Part shown: positions 33,926-42,901 of the stretch, one piece after another
How the letters are laid out: every line of letters starts with the position of its first letter
Position numbering within the stretch: position 1 is the stretch's first letter
Assembly: GCA_965230485.1 (NCBI GenBank)
Contig: CBDDLA010000001.1
Span: 3,472,001-3,536,000, forward strand
Direction of reading: 5' to 3'
Source of the DNA: Putridiphycobacter sp965230485
GTDB taxonomy: Bacteria; Bacteroidota; Bacteroidia; Flavobacteriales_D; Crocinitomicaceae
Length of the DNA stretch: 64,000 nucleotides
Position numbers and translations under genes: made by a program
The notes under the pieces: generated by a model
Seen by the model: the letters and a program-made list of their open reading frames with translations, nothing else
What the model was told of the DNA's origin: nothing
The model's database searches: none

Positions 33926-34166
33926 AGCTGAAATAGACGTAATGCCATTAGAAGCATTGTTAGATCCTCAAGGAAAAGCTGTCTCTCAATCCATGCAAAA
34001 CATTGGAATGGGAGAAATTACCAACGTGAGAATAGGTAAGCACATTCGTTTGTTTGTTGAAGCAGATTCGAAAGACGCAGCTGAAGCTAAAGTAGAGGAA
34101 GCTTGTAAAAAGATGTTAGCTAATGAAATTATGGAAGGTTTTACGTTTGTGGTAACTGAAGCTTAA
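33915..34166 (+). CDS. purS: Phosphoribosylformylglycinamidine synthase subunit PurS
   Basis: This is an 83-residue protein matching PurS, the small subunit of the three-part PurSLQ enzyme of purine synthesis. Recognisable parts are FKAEIDVMPLEALLDPQGKA, the helix that follows, VRIGKHIRLFVEA and EEACKKMLANEIMEGF. It starts inside the end of pssA (11-base overlap). No purL or purQ is in the window. The presence of PurS implies the split form of the enzyme in this organism rather than the single large PurL. Confidence 0.88.
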   Translation: MKFKAEIDVMPLEALLDPQGKAVSQSMQNIGMGEITNVRIGKHIRLFVEADSKDAAEAKVEEACKKMLANEIMEGFTFVVTEA

Positions 34167-34188
34167 TCGTATTTAATTTTCTCTAGCG

Positions 34189-34219
34189 CCTTTCTTGGTG
34201 CTTACCAAGAAGGTTTTTC
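34189..34219 (+). terminator. Rho-independent terminator after purS
   Basis: CCTTTCTTGGT (34189-34199) and ACCAAGAAGG (34204-34213) form a stem with a 4-base loop GCTT and one bulge, followed by TTTTTC. It ends the pssA-pssA-purS operon. The remaining 170 bases to the next gene hold a possible TAAATTTG box (34255-34262) and no gene. Confidence 0.82.
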
Positions 34220-34391
34220 TTACATTAGGTAATAGTATCGTAATTTTAGCACATTAAATTTGCAATTAAATTAAGGATAATTAATTTTTAACTATAAGTA
34301 GTTTTCTATCCTTTTTAAAAGCATATATCCTTACCTTTAAGGTCTTAAATCTTACATTTAATTGCATAAGCGACTTTAAAAGTATTGATGT

Positions 34392-35657
34392 ATGAATATT
34401 CCGAACATTGATCTCCCAAGAATAGTAGTTATTGGATGCGGTTTTGCTGGATTAAAATTTTCTAAAAAAATTGACAGCTCAAAATACCAAATCGTATTAT
34501 TAGATAAAAATAACTATCATACTTTCCAACCTCTGCTTTACCAAGTGGCTAGTAGCGGTCTTGAACCTGATTCAATTGTGTATCCGATTCGGAAAATATT
34601 TAAAGGCAAGAAAAATTTTTATTTTAGAATCGCTACTACAATTAAGATAGATACTGATCAAAAAAGTGTTGAAACGTCAATCGGGAGCATTGGTTATGAC
34701 CATTTGGTTATTGCTACTGGAGCTACTTCTAATTACTTTGGCATGTCAAATATCGAAAAGCACGCTATGCCAATGAAAAGTTTAGTGGAAGCGTTGGACT
34801 TAAGGAGTATAATCATACAAAACTTTGAAGAGGCCTTAAATACAAATGATCTGACAGAAAGAGAAAAATTGATGAATTTTGTGGTTGTTGGTGCTGGTCC
34901 TACAGGTATTGAATTAGCAGGAGCCTTATCAGAATTAAAAGATCATATTTTACCTACAGATTATCCTGATTTAGATATTAGAAGAATGCAAATTCATATT
35001 GTAGAGGCCAATAGTAGGGTATTGGCAAGTATGAGTGAAAAGGCATCAGCCAAATCTGAAAAATATTTAAAGAAAAAGGGTATACAATTATGGCTGAACA
35101 CCTTTGTTGAAGATTATGATGGGCATGAGGTGATTACCAATAATAATACTTTTCTATCCAAGACTTTAATTTGGGCTGCGGGCATTGAAGGTCATTCACC
35201 TCAGGCAATGTCTGTAAAAAAAACAAAGGGTAAAAGAATTATAGTGGATGGCTACAACGAAGTGTTACATCATAAGTCAGTCTTCGCGATAGGCGATATT
35301 GCTATGATTCAATCTGATGATTACCCAGATGGAAATCCAATGCTTGCTGGTGTTGCTGAACAACAAGGGTATCAATTGGCAAAAAATTTAAATAGAATTG
35401 CTAAAAAAAAGCCAATGAAACCATTTAAATATAAGGATAAAGGATCTATGGCCACTATCGGGCGGAATAAGGCTGTGGTAGATTTACCTTTTTTGACGTT
35501 TGGTGGACTATTCGGTTGGTTAACATGGATGTTTGTGCACCTAATGCTTTTAGTTGACTTTAGAAGCCGCTTAGTTGTATTTATTAATTGGGTATGGAGT
35601 TACCTCCGATACGATAAAGGTACTCGTGTGATTATTCGAAAGTTTAAAAGGAAATGA
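34392..35657 (+). CDS. Type II NADH dehydrogenase (NDH-2)
   Basis: This is a 421-residue flavoprotein that oxidises NADH and passes electrons to quinone without pumping protons. The FAD-binding motif is VVIGCGFAGLKF, the NADH-binding motif is VVVGAGPTGIELAGAL, and the second FAD motif is VFAIGDIAMI. The C-terminus (FGWLTWMFVHLMLLVDFRSR) is an amphipathic membrane anchor typical of bacterial NDH-2. It stands alone after the purS terminator and its stop abuts that of the convergent next gene. Confidence 0.92.
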   Translation: MNIPNIDLPRIVVIGCGFAGLKFSKKIDSSKYQIVLLDKNNYHTFQPLLYQVASSGLEPDSIVYPIRKIFKGKKNFYFRIATTIKIDTDQKSVETSIGSIGYDHLVIATGATSNYFGMSNIEKHAMPMKSLVEALDLRSIIIQNFEEALNTNDLTEREKLMNFVVVGAGPTGIELAGALSELKDHILPTDYPDLDIRRMQIHIVEANSRVLASMSEKASAKSEKYLKKKGIQLWLNTFVEDYDGHEVITNNNTFLSKTLIWAAGIEGHSPQAMSVKKTKGKRIIVDGYNEVLHHKSVFAIGDIAMIQSDDYPDGNPMLAGVAEQQGYQLAKNLNRIAKKKPMKPFKYKDKGSMATIGRNKAVVDLPFLTFGGLFGWLTWMFVHLMLLVDFRSRLVVFINWVWSYLRYDKGTRVIIRKFKRK

Positions 35658-36482
35658 TTAGTTAGAAATAATTATTTTTTGAGTTCTCATACTTTCGTTT
35701 GTCTCAAGTTGTAAAAAATAAACTCCATTTTCCAATCCAGATACCTCGTGGGTTTGATTATTTGGATTTAAGAATTGAACCGTTTGCCCGTTAATGTTTA
35801 TAATTTTTAAGCTTACAATTAAGTTTTTGTCTAAGTTTTCAAAGTCAATTATTAATGACGATTTGATTGGGCTCGGAAATGTTTTGATTGCCTGCAAATT
35901 GCTATGTTGTTCAATACTACCAATTGCCTGAAAAGCTTTAACGTTGAGATTGTCAAATTTAACGTCCAACCAGTTATTGGTTGTATAGTATCTAAATGCG
36001 ATATAAGAATTTCCAGTATATGGTGGAATGGCAATATTGGAATCTTTTCGCCACACCGCATCATTAAAATAGGTCGAATCAGTATAATTATAAAGAATGG
36101 TTTTACTCGCTAAATCAGGGTCAGAAGAGCCGTTTAGCACATAGATTGCTATCGTATCACCAGTCATTGGTGTCCCAAACCCGCCGAAACTTCTCCATAA
36201 CGAATCTATGCGTCCGCCATTTAAAAAATCGAAAACTGGCGAAATGTACCAGTCATCAGTAGGCACACTTCCTCCAACTGGATAATAGTGAGTTAGTGCA
36301 CTGTCTGGACTAATAGGAGAATTAAATTCTAAAACCCATTCGTAAAAGCCCATATCACCTTTTTTAATTTGAATCCATCCGGCAGTTTCGCTAGGTGAGT
36401 CCCATCCTGTATAATAAGTCTGACCATATGATATTGAGGCAAATACAATACCTAACATTGATAAACTGAAGCATTTTAACAT
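35658..36482 (-). CDS. Secreted T9SS cargo protein with jelly-roll-like domain and type A sorting signal
   Basis: This is a 274-residue protein with a signal peptide (SISYGQT). The body is a beta-sandwich of the choice-of-anchor J kind (YYTGWDSPSETAGW, DDWYISPVFDFLNGGR, NSYIAFRYYT, LDVKFDNLNV). The last 80 residues are a type A sorting domain (FPSPIKSSLIIDFENL, LKIININGQTVQFL, LENGVYFLQLET, QKIIISN). It should be exported by T9SS and cleaved by PorU. It is the last of three minus-strand genes after rho. Confidence 0.88.
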   Translation of the reverse strand: MLKCFSLSMLGIVFASISYGQTYYTGWDSPSETAGWIQIKKGDMGFYEWVLEFNSPISPDSALTHYYPVGGSVPTDDWYISPVFDFLNGGRIDSLWRSFGGFGTPMTGDTIAIYVLNGSSDPDLASKTILYNYTDSTYFNDAVWRKDSNIAIPPYTGNSYIAFRYYTTNNWLDVKFDNLNVKAFQAIGSIEQHSNLQAIKTFPSPIKSSLIIDFENLDKNLIVSLKIININGQTVQFLNPNNQTHEVSGLENGVYFLQLETNESMRTQKIIISN

Positions 36483-36560
36483 AGCGCTTTTTTATAATGA
36501 TGAAGAATTCTAGGGAAAGGTTGCATAAATTGACAGCTAAAAATACCAATAATTAACAGG

Positions 36561-37130
36561 TCAATGGCAATGTTTTTGAAAGTCATCATGTTGCCATTGT
36601 ATCCAAAACTCTTGCAAACCTTCAGCAGTTGAGAGTTCAATGAATTCCAGTTGTTTCTTATTCTTAAATACTCTTATAGCTTGTGATTTAGTAATTTTAT
36701 GATTCCAACCACCACGGTGATCAAAGGCAGTGGAGGCAAGGCATGCATCTTCTACCTCCATAAACGGGATGAATAGTTCGTAAGTAACATCACCCAAGTT
36801 ATCAAGGCCTTGCGTCGACATTTTTATATTTTTTAAATCTACTTTTGAATATTTTTTTTCTGCGTAACACTTTTTTAAGTAGTTGCCTACAGCTTCAGCC
36901 ATCTGATTTGAGAATTGATGTGCAACGTCAGACCCATTGATAAATTCCGGTCCAAAATAGGTGCCCGAGCAACCGCCTTCTCCGCAAATAATAGAATCAG
37001 AAGGCAGATATGACTCTTCAAATTTCGTGATAGCAAAATCAGTATCACTCTCGAACGTGAGTAGTTTTTGACGCCCATTCTGACATGCGGAAATTGGTAA
37101 TATTAACAATATGAGATGCATTAATTTCAT
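36561..37130 (-). CDS. Lipoprotein of unknown function
   Basis: This is a 189-residue lipoprotein (lipobox PISAC). It has several cysteines (SIICGEGGCSG, KKCYAEKKY, EDACLAS) and a His-rich tail (HDDFQKHCH). I do not recognise the family. It starts 5 bases after the DUF5686 gene stop, so it is probably co-transcribed with it. The cysteine and histidine content is compatible with metal binding or disulfides, but this is not shown. Confidence 0.68.
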   Translation of the reverse strand: MKLMHLILLILPISACQNGRQKLLTFESDTDFAITKFEESYLPSDSIICGEGGCSGTYFGPEFINGSDVAHQFSNQMAEAVGNYLKKCYAEKKYSKVDLKNIKMSTQGLDNLGDVTYELFIPFMEVEDACLASTAFDHRGGWNHKITKSQAIRVFKNKKQLEFIELSTAEGLQEFWIQWQHDDFQKHCH

Positions 37131-37135
37131 AATTG

Positions 37136-39646
37136 TCAGTATGTCCAGCTATTTGTAAATGAATTAAAGAAATCAATGCCTATTTTAAATTGATAGGTGA
37201 GCGCATTGGTTGTATTGGCCCTCGAAGTAATGTAAGTACCAACCCTAAAATATTGTTTTCTGATTCTAAATTTTTTCTCTAACCCTGCAAATAATTCAGC
37301 ATGAGAATATCCAATGTCTTGAATTATAAGCATACTTCCACCAGCTGATAATTCTAACTTTAGTTTATTAATTAATGGAATCTTATTCAAAATAAAACCA
37401 TTAAAATGATGCAAATAAAAACCTTGAAAATAAGGATTTCTGGTATTAAATGTAGAATCTAACAGCTGATGCGACATCAAAGGGTTTGAGAAAAAGAAGC
37501 GATCAGAGCCTCTAAAAAATTTATGCTCTATAAATCTTAAGCTGGCATCATTTACGAATGAACCTACTAAAGCACTCCACTTAGAATCACCATAGTTGCC
37601 CAGATTAATTTCATCAGAAACTTTCATTTCCAGGAAATCAAAATTAACTTCACTTTCAAAAAGATTTGGAATGCCCTTCTTATAGGTTAAAGTTAGTTCA
37701 GGAAATTTAGTTCCAACAATTTGCTTTTCATTTTTTTTAATGATGTATTTCTGCTTAAAACGATATAGAAACTGAAACTCTATCATTGCTATTTTATATC
37801 GAATAAAATTTTGAGGCACGTTTAACTCACCAAATAATTGCTCAGACCAATTTGATAATTCTAGATTGGTGATGTTTTCCCTGTCAGAATAGCTAAGTGT
37901 TGCCCTCCCGTACAAACCATTAATGATTTCAATTCTATGCCCAACATCAAAAAAACGTTTTCTGACATAGTTGCCCCTACTAAATGTACCCAAAACAGAA
38001 TTATAATCGGTTATTAAGTCATATATGTCTCCAGCATTAACCTCAATTTCACCGAAACGTTTGGGTAAAAAAGTATACGCAATACCACCTGACCCTTTTA
38101 GGTCTCTGTTATTAAACCCGTAGTCAAAATTTCCACCCACTTCAATTCTATGAGCGTTCCCAAATTTTTTAGAGTAGCTTCCGCCTGCGCCGTAACGAAA
38201 ACCTCCAACCCCAAATATTTTTGCTGATGTCAACAAAGAATTAATACGAATTTCCTGTTGCTTATATCTATTTCTAAAACCAATGCCGTTGAGTGTTACA
38301 TCCCAAAAGGTAATTTTATTAAATTCCTTATCGATACTATCCAAGTAAGCTTCACTTTTTAAATGAGCTTCAATACTGTCTTGTTCGTCAATATATTGAA
38401 GTTCATTTTCCTTTAGTTGAATTGGTCTCGTTTTTGCCCAATAAGTGGAATCTTTATCAAAGGCATCATCACTATATGACAGGATTTGATTGGTAAACAT
38501 TTTGTCATCAAACTTTTGATTAAATAAATAATTCGATTGACTAACACGCGTATTTCCAGAAATGACATATTTACCTTCTTTGATAGTGTAAATGTATTCA
38601 CGACGGGTGGGTACCCAAAATGAATCAATCTGTTCGTAATCCTGATGAATAGTAAATGCTTCAAAAAATGGCATTGCAGCCGAGTTAATACTTAATTCGA
38701 AGGATTTAATCACCCAAAGTTTATCCATGATGAAGAGTGTACCTTCAAACAGTGCGGATTGTTTAAATTTAGGAGATACTTTGATTTCATAAATTTTTTG
38801 ATCGCCTTCGTAAAATATGTCTCCAAGGTCAAAATTATAATTTAAAAAGGCGTTGAATGCAATTGGTGATACTATTGGATTCTCAGTTACCTTTGGTAAG
38901 TTTAACATGTTTTGATAGAGGTTAAAATCTCCATCTTGTACTTTTTCGAAGAAAATATATGGATTTGTTTCTATGTATTGGACAGGTGCAATGTTGTTTC
39001 CAAAATCGAACGAAACACTTGCTGTTACATTATTTTGAGACTTTTCAGCATAATCGTGGTGCGCTAATATTTTTTCAGAATAAGTATTAGGTGCTTTAAA
39101 TCTTGTAATGGCATATGATTCAATAAAGTTCATCCTTGATGGACCAGCAGATATAATACTATCAAATGTATTGTCTTTATTGGCAAATCTAGAATCTAAT
39201 GATTTTTCAAGACCAGTTTTTAAATATGTGTTTGATTGGTAATTATTATATTGCTTAGCCATGTTTTGACGATTACCTTGCATAGACTTCATTACTTTTC
39301 TAGCTACATCAATTTTTTTAGAACTGACTTCAACGGTTTCTAATTCTTTAGCGAAATCCTCCATTTGAAGGTTTAGAATAGTTACTTTATCTGTAATGTT
39401 AATTTGGACAGTTGAATCTTTCATACCAATCATTTTAAAGGCTATTGGATAGTTTCCTTTGGATGAAAGCTCTAAAAAATACTCACCTTTGTAATTTGTA
39501 ATTACTCCATAAGTTGTTTTTTCAACTGATATTCTAACACCTGGAATTGGAAGGTTACTTTTATCAATTACTCGCCCTTTCAAAACATTTTGACTTTGTG
39601 CGTTAAAGGATAGAAGTACTAGAAGACCGAATAAAAGATGTTTCAT
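37136..39646 (-). CDS. DUF5686 outer-membrane protein with N-terminal carboxypeptidase-regulatory-like domain
   Basis: This is an 836-residue protein. A signal peptide (FNAQS) leads into a CarboxypepD_reg-like beta-sandwich (LKGRVIDKSNLPIPGVRISV, GEYFLELSSKGNYPIAFKMI), then the DUF5686 region with a mixed fold (FEGTLFIMDKLWVIKSFELS) and a C-terminal part rich in beta-barrel strands (GVGGFRYGAGGSYSKKFG). No plug domain of a TonB receptor is seen. These proteins are common in Bacteroidota outer membranes, with unknown role. It is downstream of rho after a strong terminator. Confidence 0.88.
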   Translation of the reverse strand: MKHLLFGLLVLLSFNAQSQNVLKGRVIDKSNLPIPGVRISVEKTTYGVITNYKGEYFLELSSKGNYPIAFKMIGMKDSTVQINITDKVTILNLQMEDFAKELETVEVSSKKIDVARKVMKSMQGNRQNMAKQYNNYQSNTYLKTGLEKSLDSRFANKDNTFDSIISAGPSRMNFIESYAITRFKAPNTYSEKILAHHDYAEKSQNNVTASVSFDFGNNIAPVQYIETNPYIFFEKVQDGDFNLYQNMLNLPKVTENPIVSPIAFNAFLNYNFDLGDIFYEGDQKIYEIKVSPKFKQSALFEGTLFIMDKLWVIKSFELSINSAAMPFFEAFTIHQDYEQIDSFWVPTRREYIYTIKEGKYVISGNTRVSQSNYLFNQKFDDKMFTNQILSYSDDAFDKDSTYWAKTRPIQLKENELQYIDEQDSIEAHLKSEAYLDSIDKEFNKITFWDVTLNGIGFRNRYKQQEIRINSLLTSAKIFGVGGFRYGAGGSYSKKFGNAHRIEVGGNFDYGFNNRDLKGSGGIAYTFLPKRFGEIEVNAGDIYDLITDYNSVLGTFSRGNYVRKRFFDVGHRIEIINGLYGRATLSYSDRENITNLELSNWSEQLFGELNVPQNFIRYKIAMIEFQFLYRFKQKYIIKKNEKQIVGTKFPELTLTYKKGIPNLFESEVNFDFLEMKVSDEINLGNYGDSKWSALVGSFVNDASLRFIEHKFFRGSDRFFFSNPLMSHQLLDSTFNTRNPYFQGFYLHHFNGFILNKIPLINKLKLELSAGGSMLIIQDIGYSHAELFAGLEKKFRIRKQYFRVGTYITSRANTTNALTYQFKIGIDFFNSFTNSWTY

Positions 39647-39703
39647 AACTGTGGCATTATTTAGTAAGACTACACATTAATGTAAAAGTTACAGCTGACA
39701 AAA

Positions 39704-39738
39704 AAAAAGCTATTTTACCAAGGGTAAAATAGCTTTTT
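39704..39738 (-). terminator. Terminator of rho (bidirectional stem)
   Basis: AAAAAGCTATTTTACC (39704-39719) pairs perfectly with 39723-39738 with a 3-base loop. On the minus strand it is followed by a run of eight T, right after the rho stop codon (39758). It separates rho from the DUF5686 gene. Confidence 0.85.
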
Positions 39739-39757
39739 AAAAGGCCTTTTTAGGAAT

Positions 39758-41383
39758 TTATCCATTCATTGACATTAAGAACTCTTCGTTAGAATCCGTT
39801 GTTTCCATTCGCTCTTTCATAAACTCCATAGCTTCTATAGGATTCATATCAGCTAAATATTTTCTTAAAACCCAAATTCTCTGCAAGTTTTCCTTGGTCA
39901 TCAAAAGGTCCTCACGTCTGGTTCCGGAAGTCAATATATCAATTGCTGGATAGATTCGCCTATTAGCAATTTTTCTATCCAATTGAAGTTCCATATTACC
40001 AGTTCCTTTAAATTCTTCAAAAATCACTTCATCCATTTTTGAACCAGTTTCCGTTAATGCGGTAGAAAGAATCGTTAAGGACCCTCCATTTTCAATTTTA
40101 CGTGCTGCACCAAAAAAGCGTTTTGGTTTGTGTAGGGCATTCGCATCAACACCTCCAGAAAGCACCTTTCCTGATGCAGGTTGTACAGTATTGTAAGCTC
40201 TAGCTAAACGTGTTATAGAGTCTAGCAAAATAACAACGTCATGCCCGCATTCAACCATCCGTTTAGACTTTTCAAGAACAATATTAGCCAGTTTTACGTG
40301 TTTATCAGCTGGTTGATCAAATGTAGACGCTACCACCTCGGCATTAACAGAACGTGCCATATCAGTCACTTCTTCTGGGCGCTCATCAATCAATAAAATA
40401 ATAAGGTAGACCTCAGGATGATTTGCAGCAATGGCGTTTGCGACATCCTTTAACAAAACAGTTTTACCAGTTTTTGGCTGTGCGACTATCATACCCCTTT
40501 GGCCTTTTCCTATTGGGGCAAATAAGTCCATAACTCTGGTGGAAACAGACTCCTTTTTATGTCCGGTGAGTTGTAATTTTTCATCAGGAAAAAGCGGTGT
40601 CAAATATTCGAAAGGGACCCGGTCTCTTACATAGCCAGGATCTCTTCCATTAACACTTTCAATTGAGATTAATGGGAAGTATTTTTCACCTTCTTTTGGC
40701 GGTCTAACTGCTCCTCTAATGGTATCGCCCGTTTTTAAGCCATACGATTTAATATGATTTTGATTGACATATATATCATCTGGAGAAGCCTGATAGTTGT
40801 AATCTGAAGATCGCAGGAATCCATAGCCATCTTGCATCATATCTAATACGCCTTCACTAATAATTATACCATCAAAATTGAATCCATAAAAGTCTTTCTG
40901 AGATCTTTTTTGATGTTGGTTATTTTTTTTATGATGACCGTTATTGTCCCTATTTCGGTTGTCTTGAGATGAATTTCCATTATTATCATTCTGCTTTTTA
41001 CCAGAAGGAGAAGGTTGATTCTCGGATTGATTGTTCTTAGGGTGCGGATTAGCTTTTCTTTTTTGCTGGATATCTTCATTTCTCTGATTCTGATCAGAGT
41101 GATCACCAGAATTATTATCAAGAGGCAGTTCGCCTTGCTTCGATTGCGTTTCTTTGAGTCTTTCTCTTCTAGGGCGGGGCTTTCTAGCCCCACTATTTTT
41201 TAGAGCGTCATCAGGCTTAATTTCTTGATTTTCTTGTGTTTCATTTGTGGTAGAGCTAGATGCGATAATAGCATTAATGATATCTTGCTTTTTTTGAGCC
41301 TCCATATTCGGAATGTTTAAGGCTTTAGCAATTTCACGTAACTCACCAACTTTTTTTAATTTAAGTTCAGATAATTGTGACAT
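39758..41383 (-). CDS. rho: Transcription termination factor Rho
   Basis: This is a hexameric RNA helicase that ends transcription. At 541 residues it is longer than E. coli Rho (419) because of a Bacteroidota-type insert of about 110 residues, rich in Asn, Gln, Lys, Arg and Ser, between the N-terminal SAP-like helices (LKKVGELREIAKALNIPNME) and the RNA-binding OB fold (GVLDMMQDGYGFLRSSDYNY). The ATPase domain has Walker A VAQPKTGKTVLLK, the Q-loop region LDSITRLARAYN and the R-loop GTGNMELQLDRK. The insert is probably disordered and basic. The AT-rich 280 bases upstream hold no gene. Confidence 0.97.
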   Translation of the reverse strand: MSQLSELKLKKVGELREIAKALNIPNMEAQKKQDIINAIIASSSTTNETQENQEIKPDDALKNSGARKPRPRRERLKETQSKQGELPLDNNSGDHSDQNQRNEDIQQKRKANPHPKNNQSENQPSPSGKKQNDNNGNSSQDNRNRDNNGHHKKNNQHQKRSQKDFYGFNFDGIIISEGVLDMMQDGYGFLRSSDYNYQASPDDIYVNQNHIKSYGLKTGDTIRGAVRPPKEGEKYFPLISIESVNGRDPGYVRDRVPFEYLTPLFPDEKLQLTGHKKESVSTRVMDLFAPIGKGQRGMIVAQPKTGKTVLLKDVANAIAANHPEVYLIILLIDERPEEVTDMARSVNAEVVASTFDQPADKHVKLANIVLEKSKRMVECGHDVVILLDSITRLARAYNTVQPASGKVLSGGVDANALHKPKRFFGAARKIENGGSLTILSTALTETGSKMDEVIFEEFKGTGNMELQLDRKIANRRIYPAIDILTSGTRREDLLMTKENLQRIWVLRKYLADMNPIEAMEFMKERMETTDSNEEFLMSMNG

Positions 41384-41617
41384 AAAAAGTTCTTACGAAA
41401 TAAAATCTATTAAATAGGTTGAATTATAAATTGTCGATTTTTTAGGCTTGAAAGGACAAAAAAGTCCTTAACTGATTTGGTGATACAATAATACTAATAA
41501 AAATATACTAAATGACATTTTCGAAAAAAAAACTTAGCACAATATTGAATTAAAATTGCATTAAGATTTTTTTAAATCTATTAACTTTTTTTAAAAAATC
41601 ATCCTTTAACCTTTTCT

Positions 41618-41625
41618 TAAATTTG
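41618..41625 (+). promoter_or_regulatory. Candidate -7 box TAAATTTG of the HtrA gene
   Basis: TAAATTTG matches the Bacteroidota -7 consensus, 40 bases before the ATG at 41666. No clean TTTG is found 19 bases upstream, so the assignment is moderate. The region 41384-41617 on its left is AT-rich, contains no gene and presumably carries the rho leader. Confidence 0.4.
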
Positions 41626-41665
41626 AGTTAGACTATTAGACTTTTTACTTATTTAAAATAATACA

Positions 41666-42838
41666 ATGAAAACAACAGGCAAAATAATACTTTTTAGTTT
41701 TTTAGCAATCGGAGGCGGATTTATAGGGAATCAATTATCACAATACTATACTTCCGAAACATCTCGTAATTCAGCGTTTAATAAAAAAAATAATGTTAAT
41801 ACACAAGTTACTCCAGTTAACTTAAAGCATGAGGTTTTGACTCAATCGTCCCACGCAGACCTTACATATGCATCAGAACAAACTATAAAAGCAGTTGCTC
41901 ATATCCAAACTCATTTTGTAAAAGAAGAAATGACTTACGACCCGTTTATGCAGCTTTTTTATGGACGGGAAGCCTATAAAATTAGAGAAAGACATGGGCA
42001 ATCTTCTGGCTCTGGTGTAGTTGTATCTGATGACGGTTATATTGTTACAAATAATCATGTTGTGCAGGATGCAAAGGAAATTAAGGTTGTTTTGAATGAT
42101 AAGACGTATGCTGCAACACTTGTTGGAACAGATCCTTCAACTGATTTGGCAGTTATAAAAATTGATGGATTTGATTTAGAGTATACAGAATTTGCAAATT
42201 CTGATGAACTTAAATTGGGAGAATGGGTATTGGCAGTAGGAAATCCATTAAATCTTCAATCAACAGTAACAGCAGGAATTGTTAGCGCAAAAAATAGGAA
42301 TATTGATTTGTTAGCAGGAAATTATAATCCTGAAAAAAAGGTTTTTCCAGTAGAATCATTTATTCAAACTGATGCTGCCGTTAATTCAGGAAATAGTGGA
42401 GGAGCATTAGTAAACGCCCAAGGTGAATTGGTAGGGGTTAATACGGCTATTGCTTCAGGTACGGGATATTATACTGGCTATTCTTTTGCTATCCCGTCTA
42501 ATATCGTTAAAAAAGTAGCTTTTGATTTAATGACTTATGGCGAAGTTAAAAGGGTTCAATTGGGAATTAATCTGATTGAAAATAACTCAGAAGTTCAGAA
42601 GCAATATAAACTTGGAACTGGAAATGGTGTTGTAATTGGGAATGTATTGGAAGGTGGAAATGCAGACAAAGCCGGATTAAAATCAATGGATGTTATTTTA
42701 GAAGTTGAGGCTAAAAAAATACGGTCTGTGGCTGAACTACAAGAATCAATAGTATTAAATAATCCTGGTGATAAAATTAACTTGAAAGTACTAAGAGGGG
42801 AAAACGAAAAGCTAATACCAGTGATGATGTCACGTTAG
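41666..42838 (+). CDS. HtrA/DegP-type trypsin-like serine protease with one PDZ domain
   Basis: This is a 390-residue periplasmic quality-control protease. An N-terminal hydrophobic segment (6-22) exports or anchors it. The triad is visible: His131 in VTNNHVV, Asp160 in DPSTDLAVIKI and Ser244 in NSGNSGGALV. The C-terminus from about residue 290 is one PDZ domain (NVLEGGNADKAGLKSMDVIL). It belongs to the Do/DegQ group, shorter than DegP, which has two PDZ domains. It probably degrades misfolded envelope proteins. Confidence 0.93.
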   Translation: MKTTGKIILFSFLAIGGGFIGNQLSQYYTSETSRNSAFNKKNNVNTQVTPVNLKHEVLTQSSHADLTYASEQTIKAVAHIQTHFVKEEMTYDPFMQLFYGREAYKIRERHGQSSGSGVVVSDDGYIVTNNHVVQDAKEIKVVLNDKTYAATLVGTDPSTDLAVIKIDGFDLEYTEFANSDELKLGEWVLAVGNPLNLQSTVTAGIVSAKNRNIDLLAGNYNPEKKVFPVESFIQTDAAVNSGNSGGALVNAQGELVGVNTAIASGTGYYTGYSFAIPSNIVKKVAFDLMTYGEVKRVQLGINLIENNSEVQKQYKLGTGNGVVIGNVLEGGNADKAGLKSMDVILEVEAKKIRSVAELQESIVLNNPGDKINLKVLRGENEKLIPVMMSR

Positions 42839-42876
42839 CCAAATACTACCTTGTTAATTGATTTGTGGAATTCCAT

Positions 42877-42884
42877 TATCTTTG
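42877..42884 (+). promoter_or_regulatory. Candidate -7 box TATCTTTG of glmM
   Basis: TATCTTTG fits the TAnnTTTG consensus and lies 17 bases before the ATG of glmM, giving a very short leader. The -33 region is imperfect: TTG triplets are present at spacings of 16 and 23 bases instead of 19. Confidence 0.45.
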
Positions 42885-42901
42885 CATAAAAGTAAAAGGA
42901 A

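Noticed and set aside
40864..41193. 109-codon open frame in another frame of the rho low-complexity insert
   Set aside because: The rho frame is certain; the biased base composition of the insert opens other frames by chance.
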